Source: Stenogyne calaminthoides
Lineage: Eukaryota; Streptophyta; Magnoliopsida; Lamiales; Lamiaceae
DNA: 64,000 bases
Reading direction: 5' to 3'
NCBI GenBank assembly: GCA_037126765.1
Contig: JBBCBC010000009.1
Location: 28,852,870 to 28,916,869, forward strand
Part shown: piece after piece, positions 34,756 to 45,260 of the stretch
Layout: each line of letters begins with the position of its first letter
Position numbering within the stretch: the first letter of the stretch is position 1
Translations under genes and position numbers: made by a program
Notes under the pieces: generated by a model
Database searches by the model: none
What the model was told of the DNA's origin: nothing
Seen by the model: only the letters and a program-made list of their open reading frames with translations

Positions 34756-36764
34756 TGTTGGGAGATGAATTTAAAGATTATATGATTTTGATTAAGATCC
34801 CAAAACCCCTGAGTATGACATGTTCAGGAATGATCTTGATAGATGAGTCAGAAGCTTTTAGAGTATTAGGATGATATCTCGCAAAATGTATAGTTGCAGA
34901 TATAGTTCAAGGATAGGTTCAAGACTCAAGAACTCAAGATGTTTTCGAAGATCTCAAGTTTCAAGATGAAATCGGAAGTCTCAAGACTAAAAGATGAAAT
35001 CGCCGAGATATCAAGACTCATGATGGAGACTAAATCAAGACTGCATGAAGACAAGATATGAACAATAAATCAAGACTCGAAGATCAAGACTCGGGGAAGA
35101 CTCAAGACTCGGAAGACTCAAGACTCGAAGACTCAAGACGCAAGATGAGTATTCAAGATCATTAAAACTGAAAGCACAAGAATTCATCAAGACTCTCAAG
35201 AATGTCTTCAATTCAAGATGAACCCGAATGTTCCGAGGCAATCAATATATCTATCTGAAGGATGATGCCTTAGAAAGTTAGATATTGCCAAGACATTCAA
35301 ATGCGCATAAAAGGAACTAAGTCGGAAGTGTTGTTATGGTTATATCAAACTCGAGTTTTTAACCAAAAGAGCCGTTGAAGGTGTCTACCTTTTTCTTGTC
35401 AAGACAAAAGTCAAAAGAGGAAGACGACATCAGACTATATCTTGACGATAGTGACAAAGTCAATAAAAAAAAGATGTCGATGTAACGAAAGTTCCAGATC
35501 GCAAAAGTGAAGACCGGCTACATGAAAGGCTATTGCCTAAAAACGTGTTAGGGAGTTTCAAATTCTAAATATAGCCGTTTCTCACACACCATAAGAGGGA
35601 ACTCACGGCTATCTCTCCAACGGATAGTTTCAAGAGTGACCTTGGTGTATGCCTATAAATCTTGGTGACCCTCTACTTTGTAAGGTTACGGAAATTTATC
35701 ACATAACTCAAGAGCTCAAACTTATTCTTTTAAAAAAAGTTAAAGCACTAAAATACCTTGAATTTCCCAAGTGCTTCTATATTGAAGAGAGCTCACTTTA
35801 CTAAAAGCCTAGCTTGATAAGATTTATCAAAAGCTTAGTCGAGATATCCTAACCCTTTGCATTGTGCTTCATTGTAAAGGATATCTCATCCTAGTTGGAA
35901 ACCAACCAAGAAACCCCAAACCCTTGAGAAGGTAGTTGGAGTGTGTTTGTTGGTGAGAAGTGTTGTAAAGAGTTAGTAAACCACGCGGAGTAGTCGAGAA
36001 AACTCTAGAGGAGAAGTTAATAGCTACTGGGGTAGTCCGAAAGCTTGTGTGAGATTGAGTTAGTAAACTACGGAGGTAAATAAAACTCAAGGTCGGGTTG
36101 AGTAAGTAAACCACGTGGAGTAGTCGTAAAACTCAGGTACGAGTTGAGTAAGTAAACTACGAGGTAGAGAAAAGCTCGGGAAGTTGATAGTGAATTTCTC
36201 TCGAAGAGTCGGGAGAGTGGATGTAGGAGCTTGAGTCTCTCGAACCACTATAATCTTCTTTGTGTTCTTTATTGCTTTCCTTATTGCTTTATTGCATTAA
36301 CTTGATTTAAAGCATACTTTTCATCGATATTCAGTTAGAATCAAACCTTTGAAGTTGCATAAGTGAATCACGGCAATCAATCACTATTTCATAAGGGAAG
36401 GTTTTCAAAGAAAGCTTAAAACGAGTATAAACTAAGGGCCAACCATTAAGACGCATAGTAGCTAGAAACAGATAGTTACCTAAGATGAACTCTCTTCGAG
36501 GATTCAGCATAAGTTAGTTATCGATCCAAGCAACTCGGGATCTCTGACACTCGGGACTCGGTTTGGGATTATCTGAGGGCATCTGAAAAGCATTTCAGGA
36601 TCACCTGTCTCAATAGACTTTGACTCGAGTGATCCGTGGCTTCTCGTAACCTAATCTTCGAGGATTATTCGACCCAAGTCGACCTCAAGAAGAAAAAAGT
36701 TTTAAAATCATCGAACACGTGTATTCCCCCATACGTGTAAGACTGCTTTTTTCTGGGACCAACA
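34756..36764 (+). mobile_element. 5' LTR of element C
   Basis: 2,009 bp. U3 contains repeats of the type GAAGACTCAAGACTC (34920-35220), a TATA box TATAAAT at 35654-35660 and the ~43-bp repeats at 35971-36181. It ends GGGACCAACA next to the primer-binding site. Confidence 0.93.
35971..36181 (+). repeat. ~43-bp tandem repeats in element C 5' LTR
   Basis: About five units built on AGTNAGTAAACNACG-GGAGTAGTCG followed by an AAAACTC-type tail. The same array as in the B LTRs in opposite orientation; the C 3' LTR copy is at 46463-46653. Confidence 0.68.
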
Positions 36765-36766
36765 AG

Positions 36767-36780
36767 TGGTATCGGAGCGG
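36767..36780 (+). promoter_or_regulatory. Primer-binding site of element C
   Basis: TGGTATCGGAGCGG right after the LTR, matching TGGTATCAGAGCGG except that CAG reads CGG. Confidence 0.85.
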
Positions 36781-36893
36781 TGGTTCAACTTGACCCACTT
36801 TGTGTTGACCAAAGTTTTATTTTCAAAAATACTTGTGGTCTATCTCGAATCGATCTTATTTTTCAAATTTTTTTCTTTTCAAAAGATCGAAAA

Positions 36894-39260
36894 ATGTCTT
36901 CTAAAAACTTCCCATGTTCTCGAGAGAACTATGATCTATGGAGACCGAGAACTTGAAGGGCACATCGTATTCCCAAACATGAGCATATGTGGAGAGTGGT
37001 TTCTCAAGGACCATTCAAATTCTTGTGGTGAATCCCGGAGGAATGAGAAGATGAGAGAATTGATCATAGAGCGAGAATTTTCTAAGTCCGATGACCAACT
37101 AACTCTGAGGAGAGAAAGTTAGTCAATCTAGACTACATTGCAAAAAGACACACTATATAAGTACAATTGATGATGGTGTGATGGGAATGATCTCTCCGTA
37201 ATCTTGCTAAAGAGATATGGGATACACTAATGTTATGTGCCAAGGCTGAGATCATATAAAGAAAACAAACTCAAAGTGGCAATTGGAAAGTTTTGACAGG
37301 TTTTGAAAATGGATGATGGTGAATCAATAGACAAATTGGAAGTCGATTCACTAAAGCATCATGAATGATCTAAATGCACTTGGAAAGAAATATCCACAAA
37401 GAGAAGTGGCATTGAAAATTCTTAGAGGTCTTTCTAAGAAATGGGATATTCATGCAATGGTGATTGAAAACACCAAGAACATTAGTTCAACGCCATACCA
37501 ACAAGTCTTCTCTCGAATTTTGAAAAGCCTATGAATTTGTAATTGATAAGAAATCCAAAAAGGTCGACAAAGAAAGATGTTTCTTCATCAAGTAAAAATG
37601 TGGCTTTAAAAGCGAAAAGATAAAAATCAGAAACTAAAGAGTCGAGAACCCCATGCCAAACATCAGGATGAGCTTGAGGAAAAGCTAGATCGATGGCAAG
37701 GAGGTTTGACAGACTTAATAATAGATTTGGAAAATACAAAAGCTTTTTACAGGAACTACAGTACCCAGGAAGAAAACACGAGGACGGATCAACCGAGAAG
37801 AAGAATGACCTAAAAGTCAAGGATTTTCATCCGAAAAGAAGGACTCCAAGTCCAAAGAAGAAAATGATCGGGATGATGATGCCAACAGATCTTTATAATT
37901 GTCGGAAGAAAAGGTCACTTTCGGTATGATTGTCGAGAATTGAGTGTTAAGGAGAGAAGAGAAAGACAAGCTAAAAAGAGACCGAAGTTCTCAAACAAAA
38001 AGGTCATGGTCATAGAAGAAGAACACTCAAGAGGAATCTAGCTCTTGGATGAGATATTTTCGGACAATGAAAGTGATGACATCTCATCGATGGCCATTGA
38101 GGAGGTAAACTCTTCGTCTCTGTTGTTGCTCCTACACTAGCACAAGAGTTTTCAAGTTCCATCGAAAAGTCATTTTGACTGATGGATTCTTTTGAGAATC
38201 GATGAAGGACTATCTTTTTTTTGCAAGGATCGCTAAATAAAACTCAAGAGCGAATAAAGGAATCGAATCTTTGAAAATCTAAAATGGAAAGACTCTAGCA
38301 AAACCGAAATCACTTCTCAATTTATGGGAGCTCTTGATGAACGGATGTTACGAAAGTACAACTCTGAGAAAGAGAAGTTGATAGAGACCCTAACGAAAAG
38401 CTAGAGAAATCTTTGAAGAAATTCAACTAATCGTAAACTAAGTTCAATGACCTCTCGAGAAGCATAAAACTCTCTAATCTATGAGGATAGTGCACGAAGA
38501 AGTTAACTCTATTGAATAATGCATCTAAAGTAATAGATGAAATTGAGTTACCAGAGATCTACCACTATAAAACTGGATTGGGATACATTCGGGGGAACCT
38601 CACAAGGTCATCGAATCTTGCATCAAGTATCAAGAAGACAATCTTTGTTAAATCAATTGGCACCTACACTTCAATCAAGTAATGCCCAAGGTTGTAGACA
38701 AGGGGAAAAAAGACCTATGGTTTCAAGAAACCGAATGATCGAGGTTAGAAAGCCCAAACCTCGGTGTGAAGGCTAGAAAAACGAAAGCGGTCGATTGAAA
38801 ATTTCAGTAAGTACTTCAAAGCCTCGGGCTAAGAATGCAACCTTGAAAGGATCTATCTTGAACCATCGGAGGAATCTTCGGAAGAGAAACACTCGGAGAG
38901 ATATTCTCAGCCCCGAAGAGACCAAGTCCTCAAGATATCTTGAAGACCCATATCAAAGACAGACAACCTAAACCCCACTTGCCTAAGGGTAAAAGGTTAC
39001 CCGAACTCAAGTCAACAAAGATTTGGACCGGTACCGACAGAAGCCAAAGCAATGGAACAAAAGGCTTGAACCAAAGAAGAATTCAAAAGCCCATGTTCAT
39101 GCTAAGGCCAGCACTCATACACAGGAAACTGCTAAGGCACCCAGAGTAGTAAATGTGTATGTAGATGTTTATGGAAGACAAATCAGCCACTCTAAAGTGA
39201 TTAGAGTTGTTAGGCAGATTTGGATCCCTAAAAGTACAGTTAACCTTGTAGGACCCTACA
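36894..39260 (+). pseudogene. Element C gag
   Basis: ATG at 36894 (MSSKNFPC). The frames that follow give ENYDLW and a HEHMWRVVSQGPFK-type stretch, the typical start of SIRE-like Gag, then AKEIWDTLMLCAKAEII near 37220. The CCHC knuckle (YNC ... KGHF ... DC) is split over two frames at 37888-37940. The C-terminal part (38040-39250) is Lys/Ser-rich and ends with GPYTNWVPKN. Broken by many frameshifts, whereas a normal Gag here would be a single frame. Confidence 0.78.
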
Positions 39261-39284
39261 CAAATTGGGTACCTAAGAATTAAA

Positions 39285-40115
39285 TTGTTTTTCGGGGAGG
39301 AAAACAAGGGCCTCGAATCGACTAAAGATCACATGGCAATCGATTTAAGAGATGAAAAAGCTCTCGATATATGGTATCTTGACGGTGGATGTTCAAGACA
39401 TATGGCAGATACAAGAAGATACTCAATGACTATGTTGAACAAAGAGGCCGGAGATCACTTTTGGAGATAACTCAAGGATGATAGATCAAGGATATGGAAC
39501 TTTGGAAATCGACTCAGTTCATATCCATGGTGTTTCATATGTATCTGGATTGAAGCATAACTTGCTTTCAATTAGCCAATTCTGTGATAAAGGTTTTAAT
39601 GTTGAGTTCTCCAAGAACTTATGTTTTGTGAAAGATGATACATCACAGAAAGTACTACTGACTGGTACAAGAAAAGGGAATGTGTATCTTGCTGATTGGA
39701 GTTCAACTCCTAAAGATACATGTTTAATTGCTAAAAGTTATCGAGATACCCGGTTGGTTATGGCATAAAAGAATGAATCACCTAAATTTCAAAACCCTGA
39801 ACAAGCTTGCAAGATTAGCTCTTGTAAGAGGGTTACCTAACGAAGTGTTCAGTAAGGAACATATTTGTGATGCATGCCAGAAAGGCAAACAGATAAGAGC
39901 ATCATTTAAAAGTAAAGTTGAGGTTTCTACTGAAAGAATACTTCAGTTACTTCATATGGATCTTTTTGGTCCTATAACAACCGTGAGCACTAATGGCAGG
40001 AAATACACATTGGTAGTAGTTGATGACTACTCGAGATATACTTGGGTCATATTCTTACTCAAAGAAGAAAGAGACTCGAATATAAATAAATTCTTGAAAA
40101 AGGCTCAGTATTGAG
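39285..40115 (+). pseudogene. Element C protease, GAG-pre-integrase and integrase core
   Basis: Protease site WYLDGGCSRHMADT at 39372-39415, then GYGTLEIDSVHIHGVSYVSG and LKHNLLSISQFCDKGFNVEF (39478-39768), WLWHKRMNHLNFKTLNKL and EHICDACQKGKQIRASFKSK (zinc segment), LLHMDLFGPITTVSTNGRKY and VVVDDYSRYTWVIFLLKEE. Three overlapping open frames joined by two small shifts. Spacing matches element B. Confidence 0.88.
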
Positions 40116-41180
40116 AAAAATCTGAGTGTGGTCAAAATCAGATCTGACAAAGGAACTGAATTTATAAATCATATTATATCTGATTATTGTGCAGCAAATG
40201 GAATTTCTCATGAAACATCACCGCAAGGACCCTCAACAAAATGGTGTTCTTTGAAAGAAGAAGCAGGACTACGAAAGAAAGTTGCAAAGGACAATGATAA
40301 GTGAAGTCGATATTCCTAAAAGATTTTATTTGAAGTTGTCAACACCGCATGCTACTCGAGAATAGATCCATCTTTGACCAAGAGTCAAGGCAAAACACCT
40401 TATGAGCTTTGGAATGAAAGGAAGCCTCTTGTTTTTTCTTTTCTTTTCGTGTATTTGGTTGCAAGTGTTTCATACACAATAATGGTAAAGATCGGGTTGA
40501 AAACTTTTGATAGTAAAAGTGATGAAGGAATATTCTTAGGATATTCGAAGTCGATAAAAGCTTTCGAGTTTACAATCGTAGGACTCTTTATTGTGGAGGA
40601 AACACCTCATGTTGTTTTTTGATGAAACTATTTGTGTTCGGAAGAAACAGAACATGATGCAGAGATGTGACTAAGAGGATCACCAGTTAAGCTGAAACAA
40701 AAAGATAAATTATTTGAACGAAGAAAAGAAGGTTCGATCACTATCTATGACCGGAGTGACTCGAGACTTCGGATAAAGAAGTTCGGGATGGAAATCGGGA
40801 TGGTGAAAACCAACACTCCAAAGGTGACCAATCCGAGCAGACACTAGTTTTCGTATGTGATGCCAATGAAGATGTGGTCACAAATGAGGCAAATTTTGAA
40901 TCTATCAACCAAAGGGGAACAAATGTCTCGACAATGTTCGAATAGAATTTCCACGAGGAAGATGATTCACTTTCTCCTTTTCTTTTGTTCCCGATTTTTT
41001 GATTTAACTTAACCTAACATTTTAAATGTTGAGGATACTATTGAAGGGGAACATCAAAAAAGGAAATGGTTAGATAGTCATCCTACAAGTCGATTGTGGG
41101 TGATCTAACCGAAGGAGTTAAGACAAGAAGGTTCCATGGTGAAAGTGCACTATTCTTTTTTGCTTCTATCGGAGAAAGAA
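40116..41180 (+). pseudogene. Element C integrase C-terminal part and linker
   Basis: Includes a scrambled TPQQNGV region near 40225-40245 (reads QGPSTKWCSLK), GKTPYELWNERKPLVFSF at 40385, then SKSDEGIFLGYS and VEETPHVVF. From about 40640 it becomes the acidic linker. The scrambling affects a motif that is almost invariant in copia elements. Confidence 0.75.
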
Positions 41181-42175
41181 CTCCTTTGAGATTAATGAAG
41201 CTCTACAAGATTCTTATTGGATTTCTTGCTATGCAAGATGAAATTGAATCAATTCTCAAGGAATGAAGTATGGGAGTTGGTAGATAGACACGAAAGGCAC
41301 AATATCATTGGAACCAAGTGGGTTTTCAAGAATAAAAGAGATGAAAACAACAACATTGTAAGAAACAAAGGCAATCTTTAGTTTGCACAAGGTTATTCCC
41401 AAGAAGAAGGCTTGGATTATGATGAAACCTTTGCACTTTTTGCAAGACTAGAAGCCATCGATTGTTTCTTGCATATATGCCCCACATGAAGTTCGATCTA
41501 TCAAATGGATGTGAAAAGTGCATTTCGAGCGGTGTGCTTAAAGAAGAGGTTTATGTGGAACAACCTCGGCTTTTAAACAGAATGACCAAGTTTATGTGCT
41601 CGGAAAAAGCCTTGTATGGTCTCAAGCAAGCACCCGAGCATGGTATGATACTCTTTCTCGGTTTCTTCTTGACCAAATCGAAAGGAACTGTTTATAGAAA
41701 TTAGGGATAGAGGATGGGGAAGATATCTTACTAGTTAGGATATATGTTGATGACATCATTTTTGGATCTCCAAACCATCAATTTGTGTGAAAAGTTTTCA
41801 ACACCGATGAAAGGCAAGTTTGAGATGTCAATGATGGAGAGATGAATTTCTTTCTAGGTCTTCAAGTGAAACAATCAAAGGAAGGAATATTCATCAACCA
41901 GGCAAAGTACACGGAGATCCGATTGCCAAATATGGTGTACAAAATTTGGGTTAGATTCCTATGAATACTAACTACAAGATGGATCTGATTCGGAAAGGCA
42001 AATCGGTGAATCATACCGATTATAGAGGAATCATTGGATCATTTCTCTATCTCCACAAGTAGGCGGATATAACATTTGTTGTTGGGATATGTGCAAGATA
42101 CCAAGCTAATCCTAAGACTAGTCACATGGAACCGCCAAAAACATACTTAGATATCTTAAGGCACGATGAATAGAG
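41181..42175 (+). pseudogene. Element C reverse transcriptase
   Basis: Fragments in three frames: NNIVRNKGN, GLDYDETFA, SSGVLKEEVYVEQP, KALYGLKQAPEHGMI, YVDDIIFGS (YVDD at 41743-41754), MNFFLGLQVKQSKEGIFI, MNTNYKMD. All core motifs are visible, none in one continuous frame. Corresponds to 882-2030 of element A. Confidence 0.87.
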
Positions 42176-42239
42176 GATTATGGTATCGGTGATGATAACC
42201 TTGAATTAAGCGGTTACTCGATCTCGATTATGGAGGCGA

Positions 42240-42655
42240 ATGTGAGAAAGTCCACAACAGGAACTTGTCAATTTCTAGGAAGCAAACTGATATCTTGGTT
42301 TTCAAAGAAACAAACCTCAAAGAGCAACCGATCTTCTTGGTTTGAATACATGGGCTGCGGGGAAGTTCTGCGGCTTCGATTCTTTAGCTCGCATAAAAAT
42401 TAAGGGATTATAAAGTTGTGGCCAATGAAGTACCAATATTTTGTGACAATAATAGTGCAATTGCTATTTCACAAAATCCGGTATTGCACACCGGATGCAA
42501 ACATGTGGATATCGGACATCACTTCGCCGAGATCATGTCGAGAAAAAGGACATAAGGATGGAAAAATTCATCTTGATAGGCAAGAGGCGATATCTTGACT
42601 AAACCTTTCGGGTTGAATCAAGATTTCGGGAACTTTCAGTTGAATTAGGGATGTT
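42240..42655 (+). pseudogene. Element C RNase H
   Basis: CQFLGSKLISWFSKKQ at 42265-42312, then frames with VANEVPIFCDNNSAIAISQN (42420-42480), HVDIGHHF-like residues and LSVELGMLEPGV at the end. Broken in several places. Confidence 0.8.
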
Positions 42656-43162
42656 AGAACCAGGTGTATAGAGTAAATCTGAAAATTGAAGATTTTCAGA
42701 TGCATGAAGCTTTCTCAGAATTCTACTGAGAAACTCAAGATAAAATGGAAATCTTGAATCGAGTCTCTGGAAACTTTTTATTGAAGGTCGAAGACTAAGA
42801 AGTATCTTTGAACCCTTTCAAAGATTTCAAGATTATACTAACATTTTATCAAGGTCGAAGACTCAATAAAGACCGATAGAGGGAAATTAGTCGAAGAAGT
42901 AAGTTCATGTGACCCATTTATTGCTTAAGTAAAACTCAAGAATCATTCGCAATAAATACAAAAAACACGAGGAATGTTTTTAAGGATCGTTTTAAATTCG
43001 AAGAAGGTCAATGTCATTTAATACTCTGCCATATTATTGACCAATGAGGATATTTTGGCGGCTTACTTTTCGGAGATCGTCGGTTCATATACCCGATTAA
43101 TCAGAGATTAATCTCAACCGTTGCTTTTCACCTAACCAACACGATTCCCCACGATCTCGAAG
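42656..43162 (+). other. Spacer between pol and aORF of element C
   Basis: No gene. GAAGACTAAG- and GAAGACTCAA-type strings recall the U3 repeats of this element's LTR, as the GATCAG motifs do in element A. Confidence 0.5.
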
Positions 43163-43173
43163 CTATTTATACC
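43163..43173 (+). promoter_or_regulatory. Internal TATA box of element C aORF
   Basis: CTATTTATACC, 136 bases before the ATG at 43299, with the telo-box AAACCCTAAAGC in the leader just before the ATG (43258-43272). Matches B base for base over much of the leader. Confidence 0.5.
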
Positions 43174-43298
43174 TCTTTAAGCCATTCAAGCCGAAATTTT
43201 ATCAAACCCTTCGTTCCCAAATACTCTGTAACTAAAATCCCCTTTGCCCAGAAATCGCAAAACCCTAAAGCTTCACATTCTTCAAATCATATTCTAAA

Positions 43299-44930
43299 AT
43301 GGCCTCAACAGGTATGAGATATTAGCCATAACCAATAAGCCATGGTGCGAGTTTCGTCTCACTTGAGAGCACAACCAACTTGACGCATATGATCCGATGG
43401 CTAAACTCACCCATCTAGTGAGCCGGACCGGGAGTTGAAAAAGGAGGTAATCGAATTCATCTGCAATTTGAAAATAGATGAAGAAGATTGTATGCACTCT
43501 TCGATTACCGTATCTCATCTAGAGCACTCATCAAAATACGTCGATTTTGAGAGGGAGTTGTGCATTATCCCGAAAAATCTGAATGATGTGTTTGAGTTAT
43601 GTGATAGAGGAGAGGATCCTGCGATGTATATGTCGGGTAGAGAGCAGGAGTACCTAGATAGGATTGCTGAGAATCCTGTGAAGTTTGAGGCAACTTTGAA
43701 TAAGAAGCACCTAAAACCACAATATCGTGTGCTGATGGATATTGTGAGCAAGAGCGTCATGAGTCTTGCGGGGAGTTTTGGAGCAGATTAGTATCAAGCT
43801 TTGATGGCGGCGATCGAGGCATCTCCACCACCGACTTCAATTGAAATTCTTAGTCCGGGATGGTGTCGAGACAAGCCAAGATCATAAAAAAAGTCAAATG
43901 GGGAAATCACGATGAAAGGCAAGATCCGCCATGCCACCAAAATTGCCTATATTTTGGAGATGTGCGAGAAGGAGGAGGATATCTTCCCAACTCAACCCCA
44001 TTCCTAAATCCAAAATATTCTTCAAGACCCTTTCTTTGAAGAAGCGGGTCATCGAGGGAAAAAGAAAAGAAGGTAGAATCACCTTCCTGGCGAGAAAAGA
44101 CCCAACAAACCCGGGAAGGTTCATTTGGAGGCAAAAATGGAAGGAGCAAACCGATGAGGCAAAAGAATCAAGCAAAAATGGGGATATTGATGATTAATTC
44201 AGAGTTCACCATTAGGTGTGATCAAGGGGACAGGTAGAAAGAAGCATCATACTCTTAAAATTTCTAAGGTGAGCTCGGGAGTAGAGACCTCTGACACGAA
44301 GCTCGGATCGACGAGCCAACTTCGTGACTATCTTGAGGAAATCTCCTGAACCCACTGATGGAAACCGAGGACTGAATGCACAAGCTTCAGATAAAAGCGA
44401 GGACTGAATGCACAAGCTTCGGATATCGAAGAAGAAGATAGATGAAGAAAGACGAAGGAAAGTTTAAAAGTTTGTAAGGAACACATCGTTGAAATATGTT
44501 GATAAATGGATGCCCATTAAATGACATGTGGGAAGAAGTCTTCGGTTCAATTATGATGTCGGGGAATGGAGAGGAAGGGAAGGGACCCGAGTAACTAAGC
44601 TTTCATTGAATATCTTTCACCTTTTATCCAAAGTATTTACAAAGTTGGATTAACATTGCGGATGAAGGTGGAGTCTGAGATAAGTAGCCCCCAAATCCAT
44701 ATTCCTATCCTCCTCCGAGACTTGGTAATGGCTTGGTAAATGAAAAAGGCCATTCGCAAGAAATTTCAAGATCTGTTATTTGGGCCTAACTAGAAACAAA
44801 TCCGGACATTATCGGGGAAAGAAATGAGTGAAGAAAAGAGATTCTTGAATGTTTGATCCGGGAAGTCAATGATGAAGTCGAAAATAAAGCAAAAGAAAGC
44901 GTAAGACCAAAGAATCGAATCAAGACTAGA
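43299..44930 (+). pseudogene. Element C aORF, shortened and frameshifted
   Basis: ATG at 43299, then frames giving KKEVIEFICNLKIDEEDCMH, IPKNLNDVFELCDRGED and LMDIVSKSVMSLAGSFGAD (43435-43790). The centre present in B (coiled coil) is mostly missing here: KWMPIK-like C-terminal sequence already appears at about 44500. So the copy has an internal deletion of roughly 2 kb relative to B as well as frameshifts. The C-terminal part contains a readable GNGLVNEK-like segment near 44725. Confidence 0.7.
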
Positions 44931-45246
44931 AATTGAAGATTTAGAAGATTTTGTATTCTTTAATTTTTTGTTTTTTTGATTTTGTTTGATAAATTTCATT
45001 GTAATCTGTAATGATACACTTATCATCAATGAAGATTTATCATTATGCTCAAAAGATAATATCTCATTATCTTATTCTTACATGTCTTTATATTTGATAT
45101 GCCTGATTACTATTGTTTGGTGATGAAATTGTTGAGAGATTCATTGCTGAAGTAATTGTTGAGAGACATAACCAATCTTGTAATAGGATAAACTGAAACC
45201 TGAGTATAGGTTATATGTCTGTAACAAGATAGGTTTTGGCATCATC
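44931..45246 (+). other. 3' untranslated stretch of element C
   Basis: T-rich then mixed sequence matching the corresponding part of B. No gene. Confidence 0.5.
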
Positions 45247-45260
45247 AAAAAGGGGGAAAT
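45247..45260 (+). promoter_or_regulatory. Polypurine tract of element C
   Basis: AAAAAGGGGGAAAT directly before the 3' LTR start TGTTGGGAGATG at 45261. Confidence 0.9.
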
